Source of the DNA: an uncultured Lachnospiraceae bacterium
GTDB lineage: Bacteria; Bacillota; Clostridia; Lachnospirales; Lachnospiraceae
DNA length: 64,000 bases
NCBI GenBank assembly: GCA_902779395.1
Contig: CACZBK010000005.1
Span: 62,001 to 126,000, forward strand
Reading direction: 5' to 3'
Made by a program: the position numbers and the translations under genes. The notes under the pieces are model-generated. The model was given only the letters and a program-made list of their open reading frames with translations. It did no database searches and was not told where the DNA came from. Below, in pieces: positions 7,787 through 15,253 of the stretch. The stretch's first letter is position 1; each line of letters opens with the position of its first letter.

Positions 7787-9220
7787 TTAAGAAAGTCTCT
7801 TTCTTATCTCAGGATGTCTCACGTAATACTCCCTCTTATCCTCATACATCCTCTGATCGGCGATCTTAAGAGCTGTCCTCACATCCCTTATGTCCTGCTC
7901 GACGCATCCGCCTATCGCAAATGATACACGCTCGTATTTTTCAGATACTTTCTTAAGCTTTTCCATGCCTTCGATCATCTCCCGCGTATCCGTTCCCGGC
8001 AGTATCACGGTAAACTCATCTCCGCCGGCGCGATAGATACAGTCCGCAGGATATACTTCCAGAAGCGCCGCAGCGGCATCACGAAGGAGCGCATCTCCTG
8101 CCGTATGTCCCAGCTCATCATTTACCAGCTTCAATCCGTTTAAGTCCACAAAGACCACGGCAACAGACTGTTTCACCTTCTGCGGATCGCTTACGAGCTT
8201 ATCAACATAATTGTTCATCTCGTTTCGGTTGAGCACGCCAGTGAGCATATCCTTTGAACTTAATACCTTAAGCCTGTTTAAGAGGAGATAGCTGTTTATC
8301 TCCGAACCCAGGATAAATGTGGTAAGCTCCATCATCTCCTTTATCTTAGGCGCATATTCCTCGATAAAGTTTATGACCCAGATATATCCCAGTAGATCGT
8401 CACCGAATTTGAGCGGGAACAGCGCAATATTGTTTACTCCTGAATCCTTCAGCGTTTCATGCCACTCCGGCGCTTTCTCCCTGACATATTCCATATCTCT
8501 GTCATTCTTGGCGATTATGCAGTTACTGCTGCCGATAAGTCCGTCCCAGCTTTCGGTTATCCTGTAAAATTCTTTACTGGCAGGCGTGATTATATTCTTC
8601 CTTCCGGCACGCAATCCTATAGTGCCCGAAAAATCCCTGCACAGAACCTGAGTCTTCTTCTCGTATCTGTCAACCAGAAGTATGCTGCACTGTTCGGCAT
8701 GACTCATATTGCGCAGATCAACTATCACGTCCTGCATGGTCGCCTTGAAATCCTTTGCGCCACGCAGCTTTATACAGGTTTCCAGCACCTCTTTAGCCAG
8801 GTCGCTGTCCACATTTGACATACGCTTGGTATTCGCCTCAAAATTGACCTCCATGGTATAGGTGCAATAATGGATATTCCCGTCCGGCGGTCCCGCAGGA
8901 AGGAAAGTCATATTAAACCATACAGGCATATGTGATGGTTTTACATATGAGTGCAGGCATTTATTCTGCACCGCGCTCCTGAAACAGAAGTCTTCGAAAT
9001 TCAGATCACGCGGAACATAATCCGTATATATGCTTCCCGGGATAAACTTATCCGATCTCATCTGATAATCGCCGGCCGGCCTTTCGATCGAATCAATATA
9101 TCCGCGGTTTCCGGCCACTATACGCAGTTCCCCCATCGATCCGTCTTTAAGAACCTCCACCGACATCACACTTGTCGGAGCCTGTATGCTGTCTGCCAGA
9201 TTTTGAAAATCAGTCGCCAT
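7787..9220 (-). CDS. GAF-GGDEF protein, probable diguanylate cyclase
   Basis: This 477-residue cytosolic protein probably makes cyclic di-GMP from two GTP. The C-terminal domain (about 310-470) has the intact active loop AGGDEF, preceded by DLNGLKLVNDELGH and SSKDMLTGVLNRN. The usual RxxD inhibitory site five residues before the loop is absent (YPADCIYRAGGDEF), so product inhibition there is unlikely. Residues about 150-310 look like a GAF domain (SILLVDRYEKKTQVL, IALFPLKFGDDLLGYIWVI). The first 150 residues are unassigned, perhaps PAS-like. The ATG at 9220 follows GAGGGGG. It lies 31 bases after the HTH gene and so is probably co-transcribed and controlled by that regulator. Confidence 0.9.
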   Translation of the reverse strand: MATDFQNLADSIQAPTSVMSVEVLKDGSMGELRIVAGNRGYIDSIERPAGDYQMRSDKFIPGSIYTDYVPRDLNFEDFCFRSAVQNKCLHSYVKPSHMPVWFNMTFLPAGPPDGNIHYCTYTMEVNFEANTKRMSNVDSDLAKEVLETCIKLRGAKDFKATMQDVIVDLRNMSHAEQCSILLVDRYEKKTQVLCRDFSGTIGLRAGRKNIITPASKEFYRITESWDGLIGSSNCIIAKNDRDMEYVREKAPEWHETLKDSGVNNIALFPLKFGDDLLGYIWVINFIEEYAPKIKEMMELTTFILGSEINSYLLLNRLKVLSSKDMLTGVLNRNEMNNYVDKLVSDPQKVKQSVAVVFVDLNGLKLVNDELGHTAGDALLRDAAAALLEVYPADCIYRAGGDEFTVILPGTDTREMIEGMEKLKKVSEKYERVSFAIGGCVEQDIRDVRTALKIADQRMYEDKREYYVRHPEIRKRLS

Positions 9221-9251
9221 TTTTAACCCCCTCAAACAATTCTATCATCGG

Positions 9252-9791
9252 CTACACCTCTATCTTAAGCCAAAAGTCATCTTCTGCCATTCTGCCCTCA
9301 GTCTTTTCGATGATCATCATAGGATCATAAAAGGGTATCCCCAGTTTATCAAGCTCAAGCTTCATCTTATCACGGCTTCTTGGAAAACATCGCGATTCAA
9401 GGAACTCCTCATAATCCGAATACGTCGGTTCTGTATTGATACCGAAGGCTCTGTATTGCAGATTGTCTGTATAATTTTTTATCTCAACTATACGCCGGTT
9501 CTCATCAGCATCTATGATAGTACATATCTCATCCTTATACATATAAAAGATCCGAAGCCTTAACTCTTTTTCCGGAATACTCAGTTTCTTAGGCCATGCA
9601 TTATCACGTTTAAGGATTTCCATTAAAGTAACGACCGGTCCCGTTATCTTCTTATCACTGCTCTCCCAGCGTTCAACAGTAGGTTTTGAACAACCCGCAA
9701 ATTCCGCAAACTCCTTTTGTGTCATATTGAGCTGTTTTCTCAGTTCCTTGATGCGCTCTGCTGTTGTATACTCCGGAATAATATACTTCAT
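9252..9791 (-). CDS. XRE-family HTH regulator, probable autorepressor
   Basis: The product has 179 residues. An N-terminal XRE/Cro helix-turn-helix (about 9-62: ERIKELRKQLNMTQKEFAEFAGCSKPTVERWES) is followed by a C-terminal region of about 110 residues that I do not recognise; it ends DFWLKIEV and probably senses a ligand or partner. The ATG at 9791 follows AAGGAG. Its own promoter is overlaid by a perfect 9-bp inverted repeat, and a second CCATTA-N3-TAATGG lies 33 bp upstream centre to centre. This is strong circumstantial evidence for autorepression. The GGDEF gene follows after 31 bases, so the repressor probably sets c-di-GMP output. The start of the protein resembles MqsA/HigA-type antitoxins, but no toxin gene is adjacent. 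Confidence 0.85.
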   Translation of the reverse strand: MKYIIPEYTTAERIKELRKQLNMTQKEFAEFAGCSKPTVERWESSDKKITGPVVTLMEILKRDNAWPKKLSIPEKELRLRIFYMYKDEICTIIDADENRRIVEIKNYTDNLQYRAFGINTEPTYSDYEEFLESRCFPRSRDKMKLELDKLGIPFYDPMMIIEKTEGRMAEDDFWLKIEV

Positions 9792-9822
9792 TCTCTGGAC
9801 TCCTTAGTGATTCTCTACAGCG

Positions 9823-9876
9823 ATTAAACCATTAATTTAATGGTTTGTCAAGGTGTTTTTGCCATTATTTTAATGG
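9823..9876 (-). promoter_or_regulatory. HTH-GGDEF promoter with two inverted-repeat operators
   Basis: On the minus strand TTGACA (9846-9851), a 17-bp spacer and TTTAAT (9823-9828) form a near-consensus promoter. The spacer is occupied by AAACCATTA-N3-TAATGGTTT (9826-9846), an operator placed to block RNA polymerase. A second half-length copy, CCATTA-N3-TAATGG, lies at 9862-9876. Centre-to-centre distance is 33 bp, about three helical turns. Confidence 0.85.
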
Positions 9877-9898
9877 TCCAGAATGAATTTCGTGTTTA

Positions 9899-9935
9899 AA
9901 AAAAGCCGCATGATAACATATATCAAACGGCTTTT
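9899..9935 (-). terminator. Terminator after aspS
   Basis: Arms AAAAGCCG (9901-9908) and CGGCTTTT (9928-9935) enclose a loop that itself contains GATA/TATC. On the minus strand the hairpin is followed by a run of T. It lies 36 bases after the aspS stop and before the HTH promoter. Confidence 0.8.
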
Positions 9936-9970
9936 CTAAATATAACATTCTTATGACATGCAGTATGATA

Positions 9971-11767
9971 TTACTCTTCCTTACCCTCTTCAGGCACTAC
10001 GCACTTAAGATGGAGCTCATCAAGCTGCTTGTCGCTTACTGCGGAAGGCGCATCCATCATCAGATCCGCTGCATTCTTGTTCATAGGGAAGGTGATGACC
10101 TCGCGGATGGATTCCTCACCGGTAAGCAGCATGATCATGCGGTCCACTCCGGGAGCGGCTCCTGCGTGAGGGGGCGCACCGTAGGTGAAAGCATTGTACA
10201 TGGCGGGGAATTTAGCCTTAACATCATCCTCACCTAAGCGTACCATCTCAAAGGCCTTGACCATGATCTCCGGATCGTGATTACGAACGGCGCCGGATGC
10301 CGACTCATAACCGTTGATGACCAGATCATACTGGAATGCGGTAATGCTCAGAGGATCGACCTCTCCCTTAGCAGCCTTTTCAAGTATCTCAAGTCCGCCG
10401 TTAGGCATGGAGAAAGGATTATGGCAGAACTCAAGCTCGCCGGACTCCTCTCCTATCTCATACATGGGGAAGTCAACTATCCAGCAGAACTGATACTGAT
10501 CTTTATCCATATGCTTGGGGCAGAGCAGGCCCAGCTTGCTTCTTAATACGCCTGCGGTCTTCTGCGCCACGCCAAGTGCGCCTGCTGCCAGACCAACGAA
10601 ATCGCCTGCCTTAAGCCCAAGGCCTTCAACCACCTTATCTTTGATAGGCGCTACAAACTTGGAGATGCCGCCTACGATCTCACCGTTCTCATCCACGCGG
10701 AACCAGAAAGTCTTTTTAGCAGTCTGAACTTCCACATCTGCCACCAGCTGGTCTATCTGCTTGCGGGTAGCCTTAAAATCGGAAACTACCACAGCCTTTA
10801 TCTTTGTATCTGCGCTCTCTTCGAAAGGTCCGAAGCCGCAGCCCTTAAGGAGCTCCGTTGCATCCTGAAGTTCCAGATCTATGCGCAGGTCCGGCTTGTC
10901 GGTACCGTACTTCTCCATAGCCTCAAGGAAAGGAATGCGCTTAAAGGGTGCGGGAGTGATCCTCTTATATATACCGTACTTCTCAAATACGGGAACCAGT
11001 ACCTTTTCAAGCACTGCCAGGACATCTTCCTGATCAGCAAAAGCCATCTCCATATCCATCTGATAGAACTCACCGGGAGTACGGTCGCCTCTTGCATCCT
11101 CATCACGGAAGCAGGGCGCTATCTGGAAATATCGGTCAAAGCCGGAGGTCATGAGCAGCTGCTTAAACTGCTGGGGTGCCTGGGGCAGCGCATAGAACTT
11201 GCCGGGATGCTTTCTGGCGGGTACCAGATAATCCCTTGCGCCCTCGGGAGACGATGCCGTAAGTATGGGTGTGGTCATCTCAAGGAAACCTTCCTGAGTC
11301 ATAAGTCTGCGAAGCTCGGCAACAACATTGCAGCGCAGTACTATGTTCTTCTTTACCTCGGGATTGCGCAGATCCAGGTAACGGTACTTAAGGCGCAGGT
11401 TCTCATCGGCCTCTTTGCTTCTGTTTATCTCAAAAGGCAGCTCGTTGTTTCTGTTCTTTCCAAGCACTTCCACGCTTGTGGGAACCACCTCAACATCGCC
11501 CGTAGGGATCTTGGGGTTCTTATTGCTGCGCTCTCTTACTTCGCCCTCTATCTTAATAGTGGATTCCTTGGTGATATCCTTAAAGGCGCGAACCATGTCC
11601 TCGTCTTCCACCACCAGCTGGGTAGTACCGTAGTAATCACGCATTATTACGAATGCCAGATTGCCGCCAACCTCCCTCATGTTCTCCATCCAGCCGCACA
11701 GGGTTACCTTCTTACCCGCATCGGACTGTCTCAATTCTCCGCAGTTGTGTGTACGCGATTGTGTCAT
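9971..11767 (-). CDS. aspS: Aspartyl-tRNA synthetase
   Basis: This is a 598-residue class IIb synthetase that charges tRNA-Asp in the cytosol. The N-terminal OB-fold anticodon domain (KKVTLCGWMENMREVGGNLAFVIMRDYYG) is followed by the catalytic core: motif 2 FRDEDARGDRTPGEFYQMDMEM, the bacterial GAD insertion in the middle, and motif 3 GAAPGVDRMIMLLTGEESIREVI. The length is typical of the bacterial long form. The ATG at 11767 follows AGAGGTAAG. The frame remains open to 11839 without a ribosome binding site. It appears to be a single-gene unit with its own promoter and terminator. Whether it is discriminating or non-discriminating cannot be said. Confidence 0.97.
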   Translation of the reverse strand: MTQSRTHNCGELRQSDAGKKVTLCGWMENMREVGGNLAFVIMRDYYGTTQLVVEDEDMVRAFKDITKESTIKIEGEVRERSNKNPKIPTGDVEVVPTSVEVLGKNRNNELPFEINRSKEADENLRLKYRYLDLRNPEVKKNIVLRCNVVAELRRLMTQEGFLEMTTPILTASSPEGARDYLVPARKHPGKFYALPQAPQQFKQLLMTSGFDRYFQIAPCFRDEDARGDRTPGEFYQMDMEMAFADQEDVLAVLEKVLVPVFEKYGIYKRITPAPFKRIPFLEAMEKYGTDKPDLRIDLELQDATELLKGCGFGPFEESADTKIKAVVVSDFKATRKQIDQLVADVEVQTAKKTFWFRVDENGEIVGGISKFVAPIKDKVVEGLGLKAGDFVGLAAGALGVAQKTAGVLRSKLGLLCPKHMDKDQYQFCWIVDFPMYEIGEESGELEFCHNPFSMPNGGLEILEKAAKGEVDPLSITAFQYDLVINGYESASGAVRNHDPEIMVKAFEMVRLGEDDVKAKFPAMYNAFTYGAPPHAGAAPGVDRMIMLLTGEESIREVITFPMNKNAADLMMDAPSAVSDKQLDELHLKCVVPEEGKEE

Positions 11768-11827
11768 TTTACTTACCTCTTTCTTAAATACATGAGCTTT
11801 TTTAAGCCCTTGATCAAAATCCGAGAT

Positions 11828-11836
11828 ATTATAACA
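11828..11836 (-). promoter_or_regulatory. Extended -10 promoter of aspS
   Basis: TGTTATAAT on the minus strand is a consensus extended -10 (TG-N-TATAAT), 61 bases before the aspS ATG. The -35 region is poor (TATGTT at 17 bp spacing), as is usual for extended -10 promoters. No T-box leader features (AGGGTGGNACCGCG) are present. Confidence 0.6.
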
Positions 11837-11882
11837 CATATTTTATGAATAACATATATATTTTTGATATGTTTGTACGGTC

Positions 11883-11985
11883 TTATGTACCAAGTATAAC
11901 CGTCCCGCTTTGTGTATGGCGGATGGTGTTGGTATCAGCGCAAAGTTCTTTTATGAGATTGAAACCCGGAAAATCAATTATTCTC
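11883..11985 (-). pseudogene. Possible 3' remnant of a coding sequence
   Basis: Downstream of the ABC permease stop, in another frame, the minus strand reads FPGFNLIKELCADTNTIRHT and then QSGTVILGT before a stop at 11883. There is no start codon or ribosome binding site. The pattern G-F-N-L-I-K-E-L ... G-T-V resembles the C-terminus of anti-sigma/HATPase proteins of the RsbW type, so it may be the end of a lost gene. This is weak evidence from one short stretch. The remaining bases 11837-11882 are AT-rich and show nothing else. Confidence 0.22.
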
Positions 11986-13677
11986 TCCCCATAATAAGGA
12001 CTCATCCCCAAGATTAGCCACAAAACGCTGACCGTTTTTAAGCTTTATAAACAGAAACGGGCCGTCTGTAAATGCAAACATGCTGCATTTATATGAAACA
12101 AGAGAAGGAAAATCCCTCTTCTCATATTCCTGCTGTCTTTTTAGGTACATTGCGTACAGCTCATCCTTGCTGCCGCTTATCTTCTCCCCTCTTTTGTTTT
12201 CCGGTCCCGTGATCACATCTATCTCATCCAAAGAAACAGCTTTTACAAATATATCTCTGTATGCCTGATCCCTGGCAAGTATATTAAAGAATCTGTCTTT
12301 CTCATCGTTGTCCATACATACCAGTCTGTCGTTAAAAAATAAACCGCTGTTAAAATGCACCATAAAAACATCTGCAGGTCCGTAAAATCTCTTCTCTTCA
12401 TCCGAACTCTTCTTTAATGCCTCACACAGGATCCCTATAGCCTCTTTATCCTTTATCACATAATCCTTCATGGCATTATAGTAATAATCTTCATCATTAT
12501 TGAATCTGTAATGGTCTTTACTGTAAAAAGTCACTTTGACGGATTCTATATCCGAAACAGAGGGGATATTCTCTTTCAATCCTTCATCCGCATAACTTAC
12601 AGCCGTCATGAAGGCCAGATCAAAAAATATCACGATCAGAAATGCCGGGACAGCATGCAAACACTTTTTAACGCTTCGTGTATTGATAAGTTCGTATAAA
12701 AAGTATACCGCTATGGTTAGTACACATCCCCAGACTATTGCACTCACGTCCCATCTGCCAAATCGTCGTAATGATGGCTCGATTATCAGATACATTGGGA
12801 AAAGCGATACTCCGCATGCAGCCATTATCCTAAAGAATGCTTCTGTTTTAGAGGATACCGCAGCTTTCTGAGCCGTCTCCGATCTGCGCTTTCCATACAG
12901 CCACACTCCCACAGCAAAATATATCACCCCGACAATAAATGTATAGAGCATGCTTTTGGGGCTTTTTATTGCATCATAGGACTGGTGTTTCAAATATCCG
13001 GTTATGAGATTCAGCGCAGTATTAAGCCTGTCGTCAAAAATACTGCCCGCCAGACCATCCGGCAAAGTATTATTGCTGTAAGAAACGAGGTTCACACCAA
13101 CAAAGATCACTGCTCTGGGAACAATAAGAATACTCAAATACATAAATAAAACAGATACTATCTTTCCTCCCAATGCCAGGGCTATCATCATTATGGCTGT
13201 AGTAAATAAAGATGCAGCAAAGTAATTACCGCACACTGTCCAAAACCTGTTATCCTCACTGTTGATGAGGGGAATGATAAGATTCATAAGCTCCGTCAGG
13301 ATACCCACAGCAAATATCATTACAGCATCCACGCTAAGCACTGCCAGTGCCGAAGAAAACATCCGGCTTTGCGGCTTTACCGGCAGAGAATAAAACACAT
13401 CACTCCCTGAGCGTTTCATCTGATGTGAAAACAGATACAGAAGAAGCATGGGCGATACCCCTAAAAACACACCCACCAAAGGTGATGTTGACATCTGAAA
13501 GCTTATGAGCAGACGCCTCCATTCAGGCGGATGAAAGCGGTATATGCCAGAGCGCAGGTTCACCACTATATCCAGTCCAAGGATAAAAACCAAAAGTACC
13601 GCCGCCGGGAATAAAAGGCGTCTTAATGCATCAAGATAAGCCCCTTTATGGAAAAGCCCTCCGTTTCCTTTATTCAT
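11974..13677 (-). CDS. ABC-2-type permease, YtrC/D-like
   Basis: This is a 567-residue membrane protein with about eight to ten hydrophobic segments between residues 20 and 340 (for example LLFPAAVLLVFILGLDIVV, VDAVMIFAVGILTEL, FTTAIMMIALALGG) and a soluble C-terminal domain of roughly 200 residues rich in charged residues. It probably forms the membrane part of an exporter with the ATPase encoded just upstream, by analogy with the ytr operon. The ATG at 13677 overlaps the ATPase stop by eight bases and uses a GGAGGGTGAGG ribosome binding site. The C-terminal domain may face outside, and I do not recognise it. The substrate is unknown. Confidence 0.8.
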   Translation of the reverse strand: MNKGNGGLFHKGAYLDALRRLLFPAAVLLVFILGLDIVVNLRSGIYRFHPPEWRRLLISFQMSTSPLVGVFLGVSPMLLLYLFSHQMKRSGSDVFYSLPVKPQSRMFSSALAVLSVDAVMIFAVGILTELMNLIIPLINSEDNRFWTVCGNYFAASLFTTAIMMIALALGGKIVSVLFMYLSILIVPRAVIFVGVNLVSYSNNTLPDGLAGSIFDDRLNTALNLITGYLKHQSYDAIKSPKSMLYTFIVGVIYFAVGVWLYGKRRSETAQKAAVSSKTEAFFRIMAACGVSLFPMYLIIEPSLRRFGRWDVSAIVWGCVLTIAVYFLYELINTRSVKKCLHAVPAFLIVIFFDLAFMTAVSYADEGLKENIPSVSDIESVKVTFYSKDHYRFNNDEDYYYNAMKDYVIKDKEAIGILCEALKKSSDEEKRFYGPADVFMVHFNSGLFFNDRLVCMDNDEKDRFFNILARDQAYRDIFVKAVSLDEIDVITGPENKRGEKISGSKDELYAMYLKRQQEYEKRDFPSLVSYKCSMFAFTDGPFLFIKLKNGQRFVANLGDESLLWGENN

Positions 13678-14581
13678 CTTCCTCACCCTCCTCTAAATCA
13701 AATGTATATCCCAGCGATTCCGCCTCGCACGTGAATACTTCCTCAAGGGAAAGAGGCAGTATTTCCAGTAAAAGAGGCTTCTTTTTTGCAATATGTTTTC
13801 TAATATGTTCCTCACTGCCCCTCACTATCAGGCTGGATACGGATCCGCTTTTTTCATATTTAACGATCTCAAATCCCTCGAAGATGCTCTTGTCATAATC
13901 GCCCTCAAAGGCAACCTGTGCTTTCAAAAGCCTTATCTTAAGATCGTCTGTCCTCTGATCCAGAAGAAGCCTGCCATCATGTAAAAACAAAAGCTGATCG
14001 CACAGATCCTCAAGCTCACGCAGAGAGTGACTGCTTATGAGCACCGTGATATTCTTATCTGCCACCTCCCTGCATATCAGTTTTCTCACAGCTTTTCTGA
14101 CCACCGGATCAAGCCCGTCAAAGCTTTCATCCAGCAATAGATATTTTGTACGTGCAGCCAGCGCCAGTATCAGTGCAGCCTGCCTGCGCATTCCCTTTGA
14201 AAATCCTGAGATCTTACTCTTCGCATCAAGATGAAAACTCTCACAAAGATGCTCAAAATATTTCATATCATATGACGGATAATAAGATGCATAAAACCGC
14301 GCCATACTTTTTAAACTGCTTCCCTCTGCAAAATACGCTTCATCAGCCAGATAAAAGATATCCTCTCTGACAGAAGCATCTTTGTCGGGCCGTTTTCCCT
14401 CAAAATTGACCTCCCCTTCGTCCGGAGTATATACGCCGCTTATACAACGGATAAGAGTGGATTTTCCCGCACCGTTTGAACCAACAAGACCGCAGATACT
14501 CCCGTCATTTATCTGCATCTTCACTCCTTTAAGTACCATCTTATCTTCAAATGCTTTTGAAAGATTCTCTGTCTTTATCAT
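13670..14581 (-). CDS. ABC transporter ATPase, YtrB-like
   Basis: The product is a 303-residue ATPase. Walker A is GSNGAGKS (about 34-41), the signature is degenerate (SGFSKGMRRQA), Walker B is YLLLDESFDGLDP, and the H-loop lies in ISSHSLREL. The DES in place of DEP is common in this branch. A C-terminal 80-residue extension follows the nucleotide-binding domain. Start and stop overlap both neighbours (ATGA with the GntR gene at 14578-14581, eight bases with the permease), giving one translationally coupled operon GntR-ATPase-permease. This is the organisation of the B. subtilis ytrAB operon, which responds to cell-wall antibiotics; similar use here is inference. Confidence 0.92.
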   Translation of the reverse strand: MIKTENLSKAFEDKMVLKGVKMQINDGSICGLVGSNGAGKSTLIRCISGVYTPDEGEVNFEGKRPDKDASVREDIFYLADEAYFAEGSSLKSMARFYASYYPSYDMKYFEHLCESFHLDAKSKISGFSKGMRRQAALILALAARTKYLLLDESFDGLDPVVRKAVRKLICREVADKNITVLISSHSLRELEDLCDQLLFLHDGRLLLDQRTDDLKIRLLKAQVAFEGDYDKSIFEGFEIVKYEKSGSVSSLIVRGSEEHIRKHIAKKKPLLLEILPLSLEEVFTCEAESLGYTFDLEEGEEDE

Positions 14582-14952
14582 CCCTCATTCCCTCCGTATA
14601 CATCTTTAACGCAGCCCAGTATCTCTTTCTCGCTTATCCCGGCCAGCTTAAATTTTTCCAGATGTGCTTTTAACTCTTTTAACTCCTCACGGTGCATATC
14701 CTTAAGCACATCTTTTGCATCCGGTGATATGAAACTCCCCTTACCCGGAACCGATCTTGTGATCCCCCTTCTGTCCAGCTCGGCAAAAGCTTTCTGTATC
14801 GTATTGGGATTAACGGACAGCTCCCCGGCAAGCGTTCTTACACTTGGCATACGGTCTCCTTCGTGCAGTATCCCTGTAAGTACATAGGTTTCGGTCTGCC
14901 TGACCAGCTGCTCATATACCGGTACGTGACTCATCAGATCTATTTGAAACAT
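14578..14952 (-). CDS. GntR-family repressor, YtrA subfamily
   Basis: The product is a 124-residue transcription factor. The winged HTH is at about 10-75 (PVYEQLVRQTETYVLTGILHEGDRMPSVR..., ELSVNPNTIQKAFAELDRRG), followed by a short C-terminal dimerisation tail of about 45 residues, as in the YtrA subfamily. There is no large effector domain. The ATG at 14952 follows GGAGG. The inverted repeat TTAACACYTGAC-N9-GTCARGTGTTAA over its promoter (15004-15036) is the likely binding site, so the operon should be autoregulated. Confidence 0.92.
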   Translation of the reverse strand: MFQIDLMSHVPVYEQLVRQTETYVLTGILHEGDRMPSVRTLAGELSVNPNTIQKAFAELDRRGITRSVPGKGSFISPDAKDVLKDMHREELKELKAHLEKFKLAGISEKEILGCVKDVYGGNEG

Positions 14953-15000
14953 GTTTACCTCCGTATCAACTGTATTACTTCGCATAGTACTGTTTAGGAT

Positions 15001-15036
15001 AAATTAACACCTGACGATGTTTCTGTCAAGTGTTAA
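15001..15036 (-). promoter_or_regulatory. GntR operon promoter and operator
   Basis: On the minus strand TTGACA (15024-15029), a 17-bp spacer and TAATTT (15001-15006) form the promoter. A 12-bp inverted repeat with one mismatch, TTAACACCTGAC (15004-15015) and GTCAAGTGTTAA (15025-15036), covers the -35 box and the downstream end of the spacer, as expected for a repressor site. Confidence 0.8.
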
Positions 15037-15091
15037 CTTTAAAAAGCTCCATTTTTTGACTTCTTTCGATCTGCACGATCAGTCTTTTCAC
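15026..15091 (-). pseudogene. Possible start of a decayed hipA-like gene
   Basis: A GTG at 15091 overlaps the stop of the hipB-like remnant (GTGA, 15088-15091), the coupling normally seen between hipB and hipA. The frame reads MKRLIVQIERSQKMELFKVN and ends at TGA within the GntR operator. Only 21 codons remain, so the assignment rests mainly on position and is speculative. Confidence 0.2.
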
Positions 15092-15225
15092 TTTTCATCC
15101 CTCGGTTTCAATTCATAGTCCAACCCCAATATATTCGCAAGCCGAATGGGCTTACCCAATTCGGCTGTACTTTTACCATTCTCCAAATCCGAAATAAAGG
15201 TCAATGATTTTAGCGCAAAAAGGTA
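15088..15225 (-). pseudogene. HipB-like antitoxin remnant (C-terminal part only)
   Basis: The minus strand encodes LTFISDLENGKSTAELGKPI, then RLANILGLDYEL and KPRDEK before a TGA at 15088. This matches the C-terminal half of HipB-type XRE antitoxins (FISDLE-GKPT--LGK-L--L--LGL). No start codon or N-terminal helices can be found. The frame closes at a TAA about 30 codons upstream, near the end of the ArsA gene. It is therefore a truncated pseudogene lying between two operons, and the bases from 15226 to 15253 carry nothing recognisable. Confidence 0.6.
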
Positions 15226-15253
15226 GGGCCGTGATGTTACCGCTTATAACAGT

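Noticed and set aside
9252..9791. Complete toxin-antitoxin pair based on the HTH protein
   Set aside because: The downstream partner is a 477-residue GAF-GGDEF protein and no small toxin-like gene is adjacent on either side.
11207..11848. Long plus-strand open frames opposite aspS, and likewise 15677-16435, 21338-22045, 24918-25541 and 28490-29272
   Set aside because: They are antisense to confidently identified genes, have no ribosome binding sites and give cysteine/histidine-rich, domain-free translations. They are shadows of biased codon use.
11768..11973. T-box riboswitch upstream of aspS
   Set aside because: No AGGGTGGNACCGCG box, no specifier-type hairpin and no terminator/antiterminator pair could be found.
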